This document shows, piece by piece, positions 16,234 through 25,021 of a DNA stretch of 64,000 nucleotides (its first letter is position 1; every line of letters starts with the position of its first letter). The notes beneath the pieces were generated by a model. That model was not told the origin of the DNA, ran no database searches, and worked only from the letters and a program-made list of their open reading frames with translations. Origin of the DNA: Stenotrophomonas rhizophila (GTDB lineage Bacteria > Pseudomonadota > Gammaproteobacteria > Xanthomonadales > Xanthomonadaceae); NCBI RefSeq assembly GCF_020857975.1, contig NZ_JACWUO010000003.1:1-64000 (forward strand), written 5' to 3'. Both the position numbers and the translations under genes were made by a program.

Positions 16234-17148
16234 GTGGCGCGCCTGTTTGCCGCTATGCTTGCGCTTTGGCGGATGCACGGACTGGGCGCAGTGACAGCAG
16301 CAGGCAGTCAGGGACAAGCAGGCACGCACGCTGGCCAACCGCGCTGGACGCGCAATCCGGCCTGGACCCTGTTCGCGCAGACCCATGCGCAGCGCCAACT
16401 GCTGCTGGTATCCGGTGGCGCCGACGAAGTGTATGTAGTCGATGAGGCCGATACCCCGGCAGTCGTCGAACGGATCCTCGGCCACTGGCAGGACGACACG
16501 CTGGCGACCTTGCAGGACGATGCCGACTGCGGCCCGGCGGTCCGCCAGTTGGTCCGCCTCGGTGTGCTGGCGCCGCTGCAGGCCGTGCACAGGGTGCAGC
16601 GCTACGCACTGGATTGGCTCGGCGAACCGCTGCCCGGATTGGCCGACGCCTTCGACCGCCATGGCAGCGCTGACCTGCAGCGCGTCGATACCCCCGCCGA
16701 TGCCGAACTGCTGGTACTGGTCCGGCATGGGCTCGGCTGGGAACAGGCCTTGAGCCGCTACCGCGCACGGATGCCGGCGCAACCGCACCTGCTGCTGGAC
16801 CTCAGCTATCACCACACGCTCGCGCTCGGGCCCTATGTGGTGCCTGGCCAGAGCGCCTGCGTGTACTGCCTGGGCAACCGGGTGCTGCGCCGCTGGGGCG
16901 AAGCGGCGGTGCCGGCGATGCCGGCGGTCGCCGCGCAGCCGGCACGGATCGCCGCGCTGGTCGCGCCCCTGCTGGATCAGCCACAGCTGTTGCTGGGGTA
17001 TCTCGAACGCAGCGTCTGGCTGGACCTGCACCGCCTGCACGGCGAGCGCGACCGGGTGCTGCGGCTGCCCTGGTGCCCCGCCTGCCGGGGCGGCGGGGCA
17101 TCGCTGCCGGCACCGCTGTCGCTGCCCTGGAACGCCGGGCTGCCGTGA
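16234..17148 (+). CDS. TOMM cyclodehydratase partner (E1-like C protein)
   Basis: A 304-residue protein (from the GTG at 16234; in-frame ATGs at 16255 and 16273 are equally possible, and the shorter forms better match the homologous core). It reads as the E1/ThiF-like partner of a YcaO cyclodehydratase. An N-terminal winged-helix, PqqD-like stretch (about 45-115) would bind the leader peptide. Then comes LALGPYVVPGQSACVYC, and two CxxC pairs (Cys209/212 and Cys281/284) form a structural zinc site. No ATP-binding ThiF glycine motif is obvious, as is common in this family. Such proteins deliver the precursor to YcaO. It is the first gene of the cluster, with the precursor candidate 51 bases downstream. 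Confidence 0.82.
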   Translation: MARLFAAMLALWRMHGLGAVTAAGSQGQAGTHAGQPRWTRNPAWTLFAQTHAQRQLLLVSGGADEVYVVDEADTPAVVERILGHWQDDTLATLQDDADCGPAVRQLVRLGVLAPLQAVHRVQRYALDWLGEPLPGLADAFDRHGSADLQRVDTPADAELLVLVRHGLGWEQALSRYRARMPAQPHLLLDLSYHHTLALGPYVVPGQSACVYCLGNRVLRRWGEAAVPAMPAVAAQPARIAALVAPLLDQPQLLLGYLERSVWLDLHRLHGERDRVLRLPWCPACRGGGASLPAPLSLPWNAGLP

Positions 17149-17199
17149 TAATGTCGGCCATGTGCCGGGCGTTCGCCCAGCCGTCAATGGAGTGACCGT

Positions 17200-17763
17200 A
17201 TGTACCGCCTGCCTACCCAGTTCGATGCCAGTGCCTCGCGCCAGGATCTTGCCGCGGCTGGCGGCGGTTCGACGTCGACCACCTGCAGCTCCTGCATCGT
17301 CACCCTGCTTGGCACCTCGGTGCTGTCGGCGATGGTGCTCGGCTCGCTGCAACCGATGGCGCCCGCAGCGGCCGGCAGCGCAGTGCAGGCCACTGCCGAC
17401 ACCGGCATTGGCACCCAGCCACCCGGGCCGCTGCAGGAACCGGCCGTCGCGGTGGACCCGGACCTGACCAGGACAACCGCACCTGCCGTGCCGGTGGCCG
17501 GGCTGAGCCGCCCCAGCCGGGTGCTGCTGGGGCTGTTCGCCTTGCCGCTGGCAGCAGCCGGCGGTGGCCTTTTCATGAGCATCGGCAGCCCGATATTCGG
17601 CCTGTTCGTCGCTGTCGCGGTGTTCGTCGGCCTCTACGCCATCGTCCACGAGCGCTCGGGGCGTTCGCTCGGGCGCGGCATCGGCATCGGCATCTGCCTG
17701 CTGCTGGGCCTGTTCGCCGCCGGCGCGCTCGAAATGGTGCTCTGGCTGAGCCTGATGAAATGA
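17200..17763 (+). CDS. Candidate TOMM precursor fused to membrane segments
   Basis: A 187-residue protein with no recognised family. A short leader-like N terminus (1-20, RLPTQFDASASRQDLAA) ends in GGG, followed by STSTTCSSC (24-32), then a hydrophobic segment (33-50), a Pro/Ala-rich linker (about 51-105) and two or three membrane helices (about 107-187). The Gly-Gly then Ser/Thr/Cys-rich pattern recalls the leader/core junction of streptolysin S precursors, where YcaO enzymes convert Cys, Ser and Thr to azoles. It has a GGAG binding site (17189-17192) and sits between the C protein and YcaO genes, overlapping the latter by four bases. It could instead be a membrane partner or immunity protein. 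Confidence 0.65.
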   Translation: MYRLPTQFDASASRQDLAAAGGGSTSTTCSSCIVTLLGTSVLSAMVLGSLQPMAPAAAGSAVQATADTGIGTQPPGPLQEPAVAVDPDLTRTTAPAVPVAGLSRPSRVLLGLFALPLAAAGGGLFMSIGSPIFGLFVAVAVFVGLYAIVHERSGRSLGRGIGIGICLLLGLFAAGALEMVLWLSLMK

Positions 17764-19097
17764 ACCGGTCCGCCGGGGATGCGGCGGAGCGGCACACGCC
17801 CACGCTGTCTTCGCACCTGCTGCATGGCGCGGCGCGCCCGCGCTGCGGCCTGGTGCGCCCGGCGCAGCCGATCCAGGCCAGCGCCTGCGATGCGACCGGC
17901 CCATTGTTCGACGGACGGCGGGTGCACAATGCCGCCACCCCGGCCGACCCGGCCAATCCCTGGCAGGGCGTTTCAGGCGCGGTCGCGCTGGATGCCGATG
18001 CGGCCGCCGATGGCGCGGTCGCCGAAGCGCTGGAGCGGCTGGCGGCGGCGCAGGCCGGCCTGGAGGTGCGTGCCCGCGGTGCGCTGACACCCGCACAACG
18101 CCTGGACGAATCGGCATTCGCACTGTTCTCGGCCAGCCAGCGCGCAGCGCCGGGCTTCCCATGGCCGATGCCCGAACACGACGAGGATCTGTTCGCCGCG
18201 GTGCATGCGCTGGACGACAACCGGGTGACCTGGGTGCCGCAGGAACTGGTCGGGCTGGGGCCGCGCAGCGGCCAGGCGCGACTGCCGTCGACCTCCACCG
18301 GCCTGGCGGCCTGGCGTGATGGCCGCGATGGCGCCTGGCTGGCGCTGCTGCGCGCGGCCCAGGAGCTGCTGGAGCGCGACGCGCTGGCGGTCACCTGGCT
18401 CAACGGCGTGGCCGGCCGGAGAATCGCCCTGCCGGCGCCGTGGCAAGCCCATGTGGCCGAGCGCGGTGGCCAACTGCAGGCCTTCGACCTGACCCAGCAA
18501 TGGAACCCGCACCCGGTGATCGCCGTCGCCGGCGGCATCCCGTTTGAAGGCCGCCCCCGACACGTGCTCGGCATCGCCTGCCGCGCCGATCCGGGCGAAG
18601 CGCTGCACAAGGCGCTGCTGGAATGGCAGCAGGCGCTGACCTTCGCCGCGCACCTGTGTGGCCGCCAGGGCGACCGCCTTCCGCGCGAACCGGCCGCGCT
18701 GCGCAGCTTCGACGAACATGCCGCGTTCTACACCCTGCGGCCGGAACTGTGGCCGCAGCTGCCGCTGCTGAGGGATGCAGGCGACAGCACGTTGCAGCTG
18801 CCGCCGCCGGCCGCGGTTGCCGGCCCCGCGGCGCAACGCGCGATCGCCGAGCTGGATCTGCTGCGGCGCCGGCTCGGCAGCGCCGGCATCGCGCTGTACT
18901 ACCGCGAATTGACCACCGCCGATGTGGCCGCTGCCGGACTGCGGGTGATGCGGGTGCTGTCGCCGCAACTCAGCGGCCTGCATGCCGACGAGCGAGCGCC
19001 GTTCCTGGGCGGCCGTTGCCGGGACGTAGCGTGGCGCTATCCCGGCGTGCCGCACAGCCGCGATTTTCCCAATCCCTTCCCGCATCCTTTGGGCTGA
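17760..19097 (+). CDS. YcaO-domain cyclodehydratase (TOMM D protein)
   Basis: A 445-residue ATP-dependent enzyme expected to cyclise Cys, Ser or Thr side chains of a precursor peptide into thiazolines or oxazolines. It shows the YcaO signatures STSTGLAA (177-184), RAAQELLERDA (Glu202/Glu205, ATP/Mg binding), RVLSPQLSGLH, and the C-terminal proline-rich tail PFPHPLG typical of TOMM members. It is separate from the E1-like partner, unlike C-D fusions. The ATG overlaps the preceding gene's stop (ATGA), implying coupled translation. Cyclodehydratase activity is inferred from family and context. Confidence 0.9.
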   Translation: MNRSAGDAAERHTPTLSSHLLHGAARPRCGLVRPAQPIQASACDATGPLFDGRRVHNAATPADPANPWQGVSGAVALDADAAADGAVAEALERLAAAQAGLEVRARGALTPAQRLDESAFALFSASQRAAPGFPWPMPEHDEDLFAAVHALDDNRVTWVPQELVGLGPRSGQARLPSTSTGLAAWRDGRDGAWLALLRAAQELLERDALAVTWLNGVAGRRIALPAPWQAHVAERGGQLQAFDLTQQWNPHPVIAVAGGIPFEGRPRHVLGIACRADPGEALHKALLEWQQALTFAAHLCGRQGDRLPREPAALRSFDEHAAFYTLRPELWPQLPLLRDAGDSTLQLPPPAAVAGPAAQRAIAELDLLRRRLGSAGIALYYRELTTADVAAAGLRVMRVLSPQLSGLHADERAPFLGGRCRDVAWRYPGVPHSRDFPNPFPHPLG

Positions 19098-19111
19098 GGC
19101 ACGAGGACCGC

Positions 19112-19855
19112 ATGCCGTCACCACCTTCTCCCTGGCAGGATGCCCCGCTGTTCCATCTGTTCTGGCACAACGGCGAACTCAATCCGGCGCGCGCCGAAGT
19201 GATGCGCGTGCGCATCGCCGAAGATGCCGCGCGCGTCGGCTCGCCGCCACGGCCGATGCATGCGGCGGCCGGCATCGCCTTGCCGGACCCGGTGCAACCT
19301 GACCATGCCCTGGCGCGGCGCCACAGTGGCCGCCGTTTCGGTGACGCCCGCTGGGGTGCAAGCGAACTGGGCCGCGTGCTGGCCCCGTTGCGGGCCCGCC
19401 CCGGCAACAGCGATACCCGGCGCCTGCCTTCCGGTGGCGCCAAGTATCCGATCCAGGCCTATGCCGCGCTGTACGGCAGCGACGATGCGATCGCAGCCCA
19501 GGGCATCCATTGGTACGACCCGCTTGAACACGCACTGGTGCCGGTGGCGCCCTGCCCGCCGTGGCCGGCACTGTCCAGGCTGCTCGGCGTGGATTGGCCA
19601 GAACGGCCGGCAGCGGTGCTGTTCCTGGTCGCCGAGCCGGCCGGCACGCTGGCCAAGTACGGTGAGCGCGGTGGTCGCTTCGTGTTGATCGAGGCCGGGG
19701 TCTGGCTGGGGGCGCTGGGGCAGGAAGTGGCGGCGATGAACGCGGCCGGCTGCGCGATCGGCTCATTCGAGGATGCCGCCGTCCTGGCCCTGCTCGGGCT
19801 CGACCCGCAACGGCATCTGGCCGTGCTGGCCTATGCCTGTGGTCCGGCGCCCTGA
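19112..19855 (+). CDS. SagB-type FMN dehydrogenase (TOMM B protein)
   Basis: A 247-residue nitroreductase-fold enzyme expected to oxidise azolines to aromatic azoles using FMN. The region SGGAKYPIQAY contains the Lys-Tyr pair found in TOMM dehydrogenases such as McbC. The C-terminal RFVLIEAGVWLGALGQE and the CAIGSFEDAAVLALLGLDP block match SagB/ThcOx-type proteins. The start at 19112 follows a GAGGA site. It is 14 bases downstream of the YcaO gene and closes the cluster; no dedicated exporter or protease gene is next to it. Confidence 0.88.
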   Translation: MPSPPSPWQDAPLFHLFWHNGELNPARAEVMRVRIAEDAARVGSPPRPMHAAAGIALPDPVQPDHALARRHSGRRFGDARWGASELGRVLAPLRARPGNSDTRRLPSGGAKYPIQAYAALYGSDDAIAAQGIHWYDPLEHALVPVAPCPPWPALSRLLGVDWPERPAAVLFLVAEPAGTLAKYGERGGRFVLIEAGVWLGALGQEVAAMNAAGCAIGSFEDAAVLALLGLDPQRHLAVLAYACGPAP

Positions 19856-20016
19856 ACGCGAACGTTGGTCGGTACGTTTTCGCGCGCAACCGCGACCGGT
19901 AACCCGCCAGCATCAGCCGCCGCCGGGGGCGGCGGAAGCAATCGTCAAGCATATGCTCATGACCGGAGCGCATCAGGCTCTTCCGGATCGGCCTGAACAG
20001 GTATCGGTACCTGCGT

Positions 20017-20042
20017 GGTTGCCGGCCAGCGGCCGGCACTAC
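20017..20042. repeat. SMAG-type REP palindrome
   Basis: GGTTGCCGGCCAGC / GGCCGGCACTAC, in reverse orientation (CTAC end), immediately upstream of dusB. Confidence 0.7.
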
Positions 20043-20051
20043 AATGCGCGA

Positions 20052-21050
20052 ATGCAGATTGGCCCCTACAACATCCGGCCCAACGTGGTGCTGGCGCCCA
20101 TGGCCGGCGTCACCGACAAGCCCTTCCGCCTGCTGTGCAAACAGCTGGGCGCGGGCCTGGCGGCCTCGGAGATGACCATCTCCGATCCGCGCTTCTGGAA
20201 CACCCGCAAATCCCTGCACCGCATGGACCATGCCGGCGAGCCGGACCCGATCAGCGTGCAGATCGCCGGCACCGAACCGCAGCAGCTGGCCGAGGCGGCG
20301 CGCTACAACGTCGACCACGGCGCGCAGATCATCGACATCAACATGGGCTGCCCGGCCAAGAAGGTCTGCAACGCCTGGGCCGGCTCGGCGCTGATGCGCG
20401 ATGAAGACCTGGTCGCGCGCATCCTCACGGCGGTGGTCAACGCGGTGGACGTGCCGGTAACGCTGAAGATCCGCACCGGCTGGGACTGCGACCACCGCAA
20501 CGGCCCGCGCATCGCGCACATCGCCGAAGACAGCGGCATCGCCGCGCTGGCCGTGCATGGGCGTACCCGCGACCAGCATTACACCGGCCAGGCCGAATAC
20601 CAGACCATCGCCGCGATCAAGGCCGCGCTGCGCATTCCGGTGCTGGCCAACGGCGACATCGACTCGCCGCACAAGGCCGCCCAGGTGCTGGCCAGCACCG
20701 GCGTGGATGCGGTGATGATCGGCCGTGCCGCGCAGGGACGCCCGTGGATCTTCCGCGAGGTCGCCCACTACCTGGCCACCGGCGAACTGCTGGCGCCGCC
20801 GACGCTGGAGGAAGTGCGCGACATCCTGCTCGGCCACCTGCACGCTCTGCACGACTTCTACGGCCAGGAACAGGGCGTGCGCATCGCGCGCAAGCACCTG
20901 GGCTGGTACGCCAAGGACCGGCCGGAGAATGCCGCGTTCCGCGCGGTGGTCAACCGCGCCGAGGATGCCGCCAGCCAGATCGCCCTGACCACCGAGTACT
21001 TCGACCGTCTTGCCACTGCCTCTACCGCGCCCTGCGCGGTTGCCACCTGA
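20052..21050 (+). CDS. dusB: tRNA-dihydrouridine synthase B
   Basis: A 332-residue FMN enzyme that reduces uridine to dihydrouridine in tRNA. It has the TIM-barrel start LAPMAGVTDKPFR, NMGCPAKKVC (with the catalytic Cys region), the Lys of LKIRTGW, HGRTRDQHYTG, and the FMN phosphate loop IGRAAQGRPW. The start at 20052 follows directly on a REP palindrome. In many gamma-proteobacteria dusB precedes fis; here it is followed by a methyltransferase gene instead. Confidence 0.93.
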   Translation: MQIGPYNIRPNVVLAPMAGVTDKPFRLLCKQLGAGLAASEMTISDPRFWNTRKSLHRMDHAGEPDPISVQIAGTEPQQLAEAARYNVDHGAQIIDINMGCPAKKVCNAWAGSALMRDEDLVARILTAVVNAVDVPVTLKIRTGWDCDHRNGPRIAHIAEDSGIAALAVHGRTRDQHYTGQAEYQTIAAIKAALRIPVLANGDIDSPHKAAQVLASTGVDAVMIGRAAQGRPWIFREVAHYLATGELLAPPTLEEVRDILLGHLHALHDFYGQEQGVRIARKHLGWYAKDRPENAAFRAVVNRAEDAASQIALTTEYFDRLATASTAPCAVAT

Positions 21051-21075
21051 TCGGCCGGCACCGCCCGGCACTACC
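21050..21075. repeat. SMAG-type REP palindrome
   Basis: GATCGGCCGGCACC / CCCGGCACTACC, directly after the dusB stop codon. It may help end or stabilise the dusB transcript. Confidence 0.55.
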
Positions 21076-21088
21076 TGAAGAGCCCGCC

Positions 21089-21916
21089 ATGACCTCCCCG
21101 ATCGCCGCACCGACCTATCTGCACGGCTTCTCCGACACCGAGCAGCACCGCCTGGTCACCCAGGCACGGCTGCTGGAGGCCAGCATCTTCAGCGGCATCG
21201 ACTACAGCGGCGCCAGGCGCCTGCTCGAGGTGGGCAGCGGGGTCGGCGCGCAGACCGAAATCCTGCTGCGCCGCTTCCCGGACCTGCACGTGACCGGCGT
21301 GGACCTGAGCGAGGCCCAGCTGGCCACCGCGCGCGGCAACCTGGAAAAGACCCCATGGTGCAGCCAGCGCTACACCCTGCTGCAGGCCGATGCCGGCGAC
21401 CTGCCGTTCGACGCACGCCAGTTCGATTCGGCCTTCCTGTGCTGGGTGCTAGAACACGTGCCCTCGCCGGCGCGCGTACTCAATGAAGTGCGCCGGGTAC
21501 TGCTGCCCGGCTCGCCGGTGTACGTCACCGAGGTGATGAACGCCTCGTTCCTGCTCGATCCCTACTCGCCGCATATCTGGCGCTACTGGATGGCCTTCAA
21601 CGATTTCCAGTACGACCACGGCGGCGATCCGTTCGTCGGCGCCAAGCTGGGCAACCTGCTGCTGGCCGGCGGCTTCCGCGATGTGCATACCGAGATCAAG
21701 ACCATCCACCTGGACAACCGCGAGCCGGCCCGGCGCAAGACCATGATCGCGTTCTGGGAAAAGCTGCTGCTGTCGGCGGCCGAGCCGCTGCTGGAGGCCG
21801 GCCTGGTCGAGCAGGACACCGTCGACGGCATGCGCCGCGAGTTCGGCCTGGTGCAGAACGACCCCAATGCGGTGTTCTTCTTCTCCTTCGTGCAGGCCCG
21901 CGCCACGGTCTACTGA
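21089..21916 (+). CDS. SAM-dependent methyltransferase
   Basis: A 275-residue class I methyltransferase. Motif I is LLEVGSGVGAQTEILL, motif II covers TGVDLSEAQLATA, and DSAFLCWVLEHV supplies motif III/IV. The C-terminal part (FNDFQYDHGGDPF onward) is characteristic of an uncharacterised group of such enzymes. The start at 21089 is the first ATG after the REP. The substrate cannot be told from sequence. Confidence 0.8.
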   Translation: MTSPIAAPTYLHGFSDTEQHRLVTQARLLEASIFSGIDYSGARRLLEVGSGVGAQTEILLRRFPDLHVTGVDLSEAQLATARGNLEKTPWCSQRYTLLQADAGDLPFDARQFDSAFLCWVLEHVPSPARVLNEVRRVLLPGSPVYVTEVMNASFLLDPYSPHIWRYWMAFNDFQYDHGGDPFVGAKLGNLLLAGGFRDVHTEIKTIHLDNREPARRKTMIAFWEKLLLSAAEPLLEAGLVEQDTVDGMRREFGLVQNDPNAVFFFSFVQARATVY

Positions 21917-22091
21917 GCCTGGCCCACGTCGCCACAGGGTGTCGTGGATGGCTGCTGCCGCCACTGCGCCCACGGCAACCGGCTAGAATCTGCGGCGGGT
22001 TGGTGGCTGGCAGGGCGCGCCATGCCCATGCCACGACACCGCCGCATGCGGGTCGCCGCGCCTGCATGGATACCACCGGAGAACGTGCGCA

Positions 22092-23978
22092 ATGACCGAA
22101 GCCAGCCACTGGCCACGCTTCACCCCCGATGGCAGCCTGTGGGGCGGGCTCGACCGCCGTCACGTGCGGCTCTGCCTGTTCGTGCTGACGGCGCTGTGCG
22201 TTCTGTATGTTGCGTTGGCGCTGACCCCATCGTCCTACGCCCGGGCCTTCGAGTATCTGGGCCTGCCCGCGCAGACACCGTTGCTGGGCACCGCGCACCT
22301 GATCCGCTCCGATGAGTGGATGGTGTATACGCCGTATGTGCAGATCGCCGTCGCCAACGGCTTTGCCGACGTCAACGCCCATTCCCCGTACCACGAGACG
22401 CTGCGTTCGTTCCAGGCACTGCCGCTGCTGGACTGGGGCCTGCTGTTCAAGCCCTACCACTGGGCCTTCCTGGTGCTGCCGCCGGCCAACGCCTATGCGT
22501 TCTTCTTCATGTTCATGGCGATGGCGTTCCTGTTCGGCTGGGCGCTGTTCCTGCGCCAGTTGCGGGTGCCGGCGCTGGCGGCGGTGCTGGTATCGCTGAC
22601 CTTGCTGTTCTCGCCGTTCGTGCAGGTCTGGTGGACCAGCAACGCCGGCGTGTTCGCGCTGGCGCCGTGGGCGGCGGTGGCGTGGCTGCAGATCCGCCGG
22701 CGCTGGCTGCGCGTGCTGGCCAGCGCTTTCGCACTGGCGGTGTGGTTGATGGCGGTGGCCTACCCGCCCTTCATCATCGCCATGCTGCTGGCCATGGCGG
22801 TGCTGGTGCTGGCCCTGCGCCGCGATGCCCTGACGGTGGCGCGGCTGGTCGATGCGGCACTGGCCGGCGTGCTTGCCGCGGCGGTGTTCTTCGGCTATTT
22901 CCACGAACTGATCGCGGTGATGCGCAATACCGTGTACCCCGGCCAGCGTGAAGTCGGCGGCGGCGGTGTCAGCGTCATCTCGCTGCTGGCGCACCTCTTC
23001 CCCAACCTGATGACCTACCGGTTCAATCCGCTGCCGGCCTTCGCCCCTTCCAATGCGTGCGAGATCGCGGTGCTGGGCAGCCTGCTGCCATTGTTCACCG
23101 CGGTCCTGGTCGACCGGGCGCAGTTGCGCCGTTGGGCGCGCGCGAACGTGCGCACGGTGGTGCTGTTTGCGGTGGGCACCGGTTTGATCGCCTGCTGGGT
23201 GTTCCTGCCGGTACCGGTGGTGGTCGGCAAGCTGACCGGCTTGTCGATAGTGCCCGGCGCGCGTGCGCTGCTCGCCTTCGGGCTGCTGCTCAACATCGGC
23301 TGCGCCATCGCGCTGATCCAGGCTGGCGTGCGCCTGACCGGCGCGCGCCTGCTGACGCTGGCCGCCTTGCTGGTCGCCGGCAGCCTGGCCAAGCTGGCGT
23401 TCGGCCAGGGCAGCTTCAGCCGCCTGCACAGTGCGATGGATGCGCTGCCCTACCTGTGCCTGGGGCTGCTGGCGATCGCCGCCAGGCGACCGCGGCTGGC
23501 CGCGCACGCCACCAGCGTGGTGCTGGCGGTGGCCTGTATCGGCAACCTGCTCGGCCATGGCCTGTTCAACCCGGTGCAGTCCGCGCGCCCGATCTTCGCC
23601 ATGGACCGCGCCGCGGTCCTGCAATCGCTGCAGGCCCGCGGCGCGCAGACCACGGCCGATGGCACGCTGGTGGTGCCCGGCCACTATGGTGCGCTGCTCT
23701 CCGGGGTGGGCATCGCGGCGGTCAACCACGTGCTGTACGCCCCGCAGCTGCCGTATTTCCGCCAGCGCTTCCCGACGATGGACGCGGACGCCTTCAATTT
23801 CACCTTCAACCGCTATGCGCACATCGCGGTCGGCCAGGGCGACGCGCCCCGGCTGCCCCAGGCCGACCTGATCGAGGTGCCTGCCGCGACGATGCTGGCC
23901 GGTCCGCCGGCGCAGCCGGCCACGGCCTGCACCGGCGATGGCCAACCGCCGTGCCCTGCCGCGCCGGCCCAGCCCTGA
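22092..23978 (+). CDS. Polytopic membrane protein, GT-C-like
   Basis: A 628-residue integral membrane protein with about 12 hydrophobic segments and a C-terminal periplasmic tail. The RSDEWMVYTPYV and LLFSPFVQVWWTSNAG segments resemble a family of uncharacterised polytopic proteins encoded next to family 2 glycosyltransferases, which may be GT-C-type polyprenyl-linked sugar transferases. The neighbour six bases downstream is exactly such a glycosyltransferase. A role in modifying lipopolysaccharide or another surface polymer is inference. Confidence 0.65.
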   Translation: MTEASHWPRFTPDGSLWGGLDRRHVRLCLFVLTALCVLYVALALTPSSYARAFEYLGLPAQTPLLGTAHLIRSDEWMVYTPYVQIAVANGFADVNAHSPYHETLRSFQALPLLDWGLLFKPYHWAFLVLPPANAYAFFFMFMAMAFLFGWALFLRQLRVPALAAVLVSLTLLFSPFVQVWWTSNAGVFALAPWAAVAWLQIRRRWLRVLASAFALAVWLMAVAYPPFIIAMLLAMAVLVLALRRDALTVARLVDAALAGVLAAAVFFGYFHELIAVMRNTVYPGQREVGGGGVSVISLLAHLFPNLMTYRFNPLPAFAPSNACEIAVLGSLLPLFTAVLVDRAQLRRWARANVRTVVLFAVGTGLIACWVFLPVPVVVGKLTGLSIVPGARALLAFGLLLNIGCAIALIQAGVRLTGARLLTLAALLVAGSLAKLAFGQGSFSRLHSAMDALPYLCLGLLAIAARRPRLAAHATSVVLAVACIGNLLGHGLFNPVQSARPIFAMDRAAVLQSLQARGAQTTADGTLVVPGHYGALLSGVGIAAVNHVLYAPQLPYFRQRFPTMDADAFNFTFNRYAHIAVGQGDAPRLPQADLIEVPAATMLAGPPAQPATACTGDGQPPCPAAPAQP

Positions 23979-23983
23979 GTACG

Positions 23984-24997
23984 ATGCCCATGCGCACAAC
24001 CCCCAGCCCGACCGCCGCGCCGAAGATCGCGGTGATCATTCCCTGCTACCGGGTCACCCGCCATGTGTTGGGGGTGCTGGCGGCGATCGACGCTGCGGTG
24101 ACGGCGATCTACTGCATCGACGATGCCTGCCCCGACGGCAGCGGCGAGCTGATCCGCACCGCGGCCACCGATCCGCGCATCACCGTACTGGTCCATCCGG
24201 CCAATCGGGGCGTGGGCGGCGCGGTCAAGACCGGGTACCGCGCTGCCATCGCCGATGGCATGGATATCCTGGTCAAGGTCGACGGCGACGGCCAGATGGA
24301 CCCGTCGCTGCTGATGGACTTCGTCGCCCCCATCGCCGAGGGCCAGGCCGACTACACCAAGGGCAACCGCTTCTGGAACCTGGCCCACATCCGGCGCATG
24401 CCGCCGCTGCGCCGCGCCGGCAATCTGCTGCTGTCGTTCATGACCAAGGCCTCCTCGGGCTACTGGCAGGTGTTCGACCCGACCAATGGCTACACCGCCA
24501 TCCATGCGCGGGTCGCCAGCCACCTCAAGCTCGACGCCATCAGCGACCGCTATTTCTTCGAGACCGACATGCTGTTCCGGCTCAACACCGTGCGCGCGGT
24601 GGTCCAGGATGTCGCCATGGATGCCCATTACGCCGACGAAACCAGCCACCTGCGGGTCAGCCGCATCGCCGGCGAATTCGCCTTCAAGCACCTGCGCAAC
24701 ACGCTCAAGCGGATCGGCTACAACTATTTCCTGCGCGATCTGTCGATCGCTTCGCTGGAGCTGGTCGCCGGCGTCGGCCTGCTCGGCTTCGGCAGCCTGT
24801 TCGGGCTGTACCACTGGACCCAGTCGGCGGCGGCCGGGGTGGCCACACCGGTGGGGACCATCATGATCTCCACCGTCGCGCTGATTTCCGGCCTGCAGTT
24901 CCTGCTGGCGTTCGTCGGCTTTGACATCGCCAACGTGCCACGCCAGCTGCTGCACCGCTCGATCAAGGTCAACCGCGCGCTGCTGCCGCCGCAATGA
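23984..24997 (+). CDS. Family 2 glycosyltransferase with C-terminal membrane helices
   Basis: A 337-residue enzyme with a GT-A domain (IAVIIPCYR, IDDACPDGS, NRGVGGAVKTGYR, the DGDGQMD metal motif and FDPTNGYTAI) and two C-terminal transmembrane helices, an arrangement like GtrB or DPM-type sugar-phosphate polyprenol synthases. The likely reaction is transfer of a nucleotide-sugar to polyprenyl phosphate. It follows the membrane protein at 22092-23978 with a gap of five bases, so the two likely act together. Confidence 0.85.
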   Translation: MPMRTTPSPTAAPKIAVIIPCYRVTRHVLGVLAAIDAAVTAIYCIDDACPDGSGELIRTAATDPRITVLVHPANRGVGGAVKTGYRAAIADGMDILVKVDGDGQMDPSLLMDFVAPIAEGQADYTKGNRFWNLAHIRRMPPLRRAGNLLLSFMTKASSGYWQVFDPTNGYTAIHARVASHLKLDAISDRYFFETDMLFRLNTVRAVVQDVAMDAHYADETSHLRVSRIAGEFAFKHLRNTLKRIGYNYFLRDLSIASLELVAGVGLLGFGSLFGLYHWTQSAAAGVATPVGTIMISTVALISGLQFLLAFVGFDIANVPRQLLHRSIKVNRALLPPQ

Positions 24998-25021
24998 CGC
25001 CGCTGGCCGCCCGTGGCGCGC

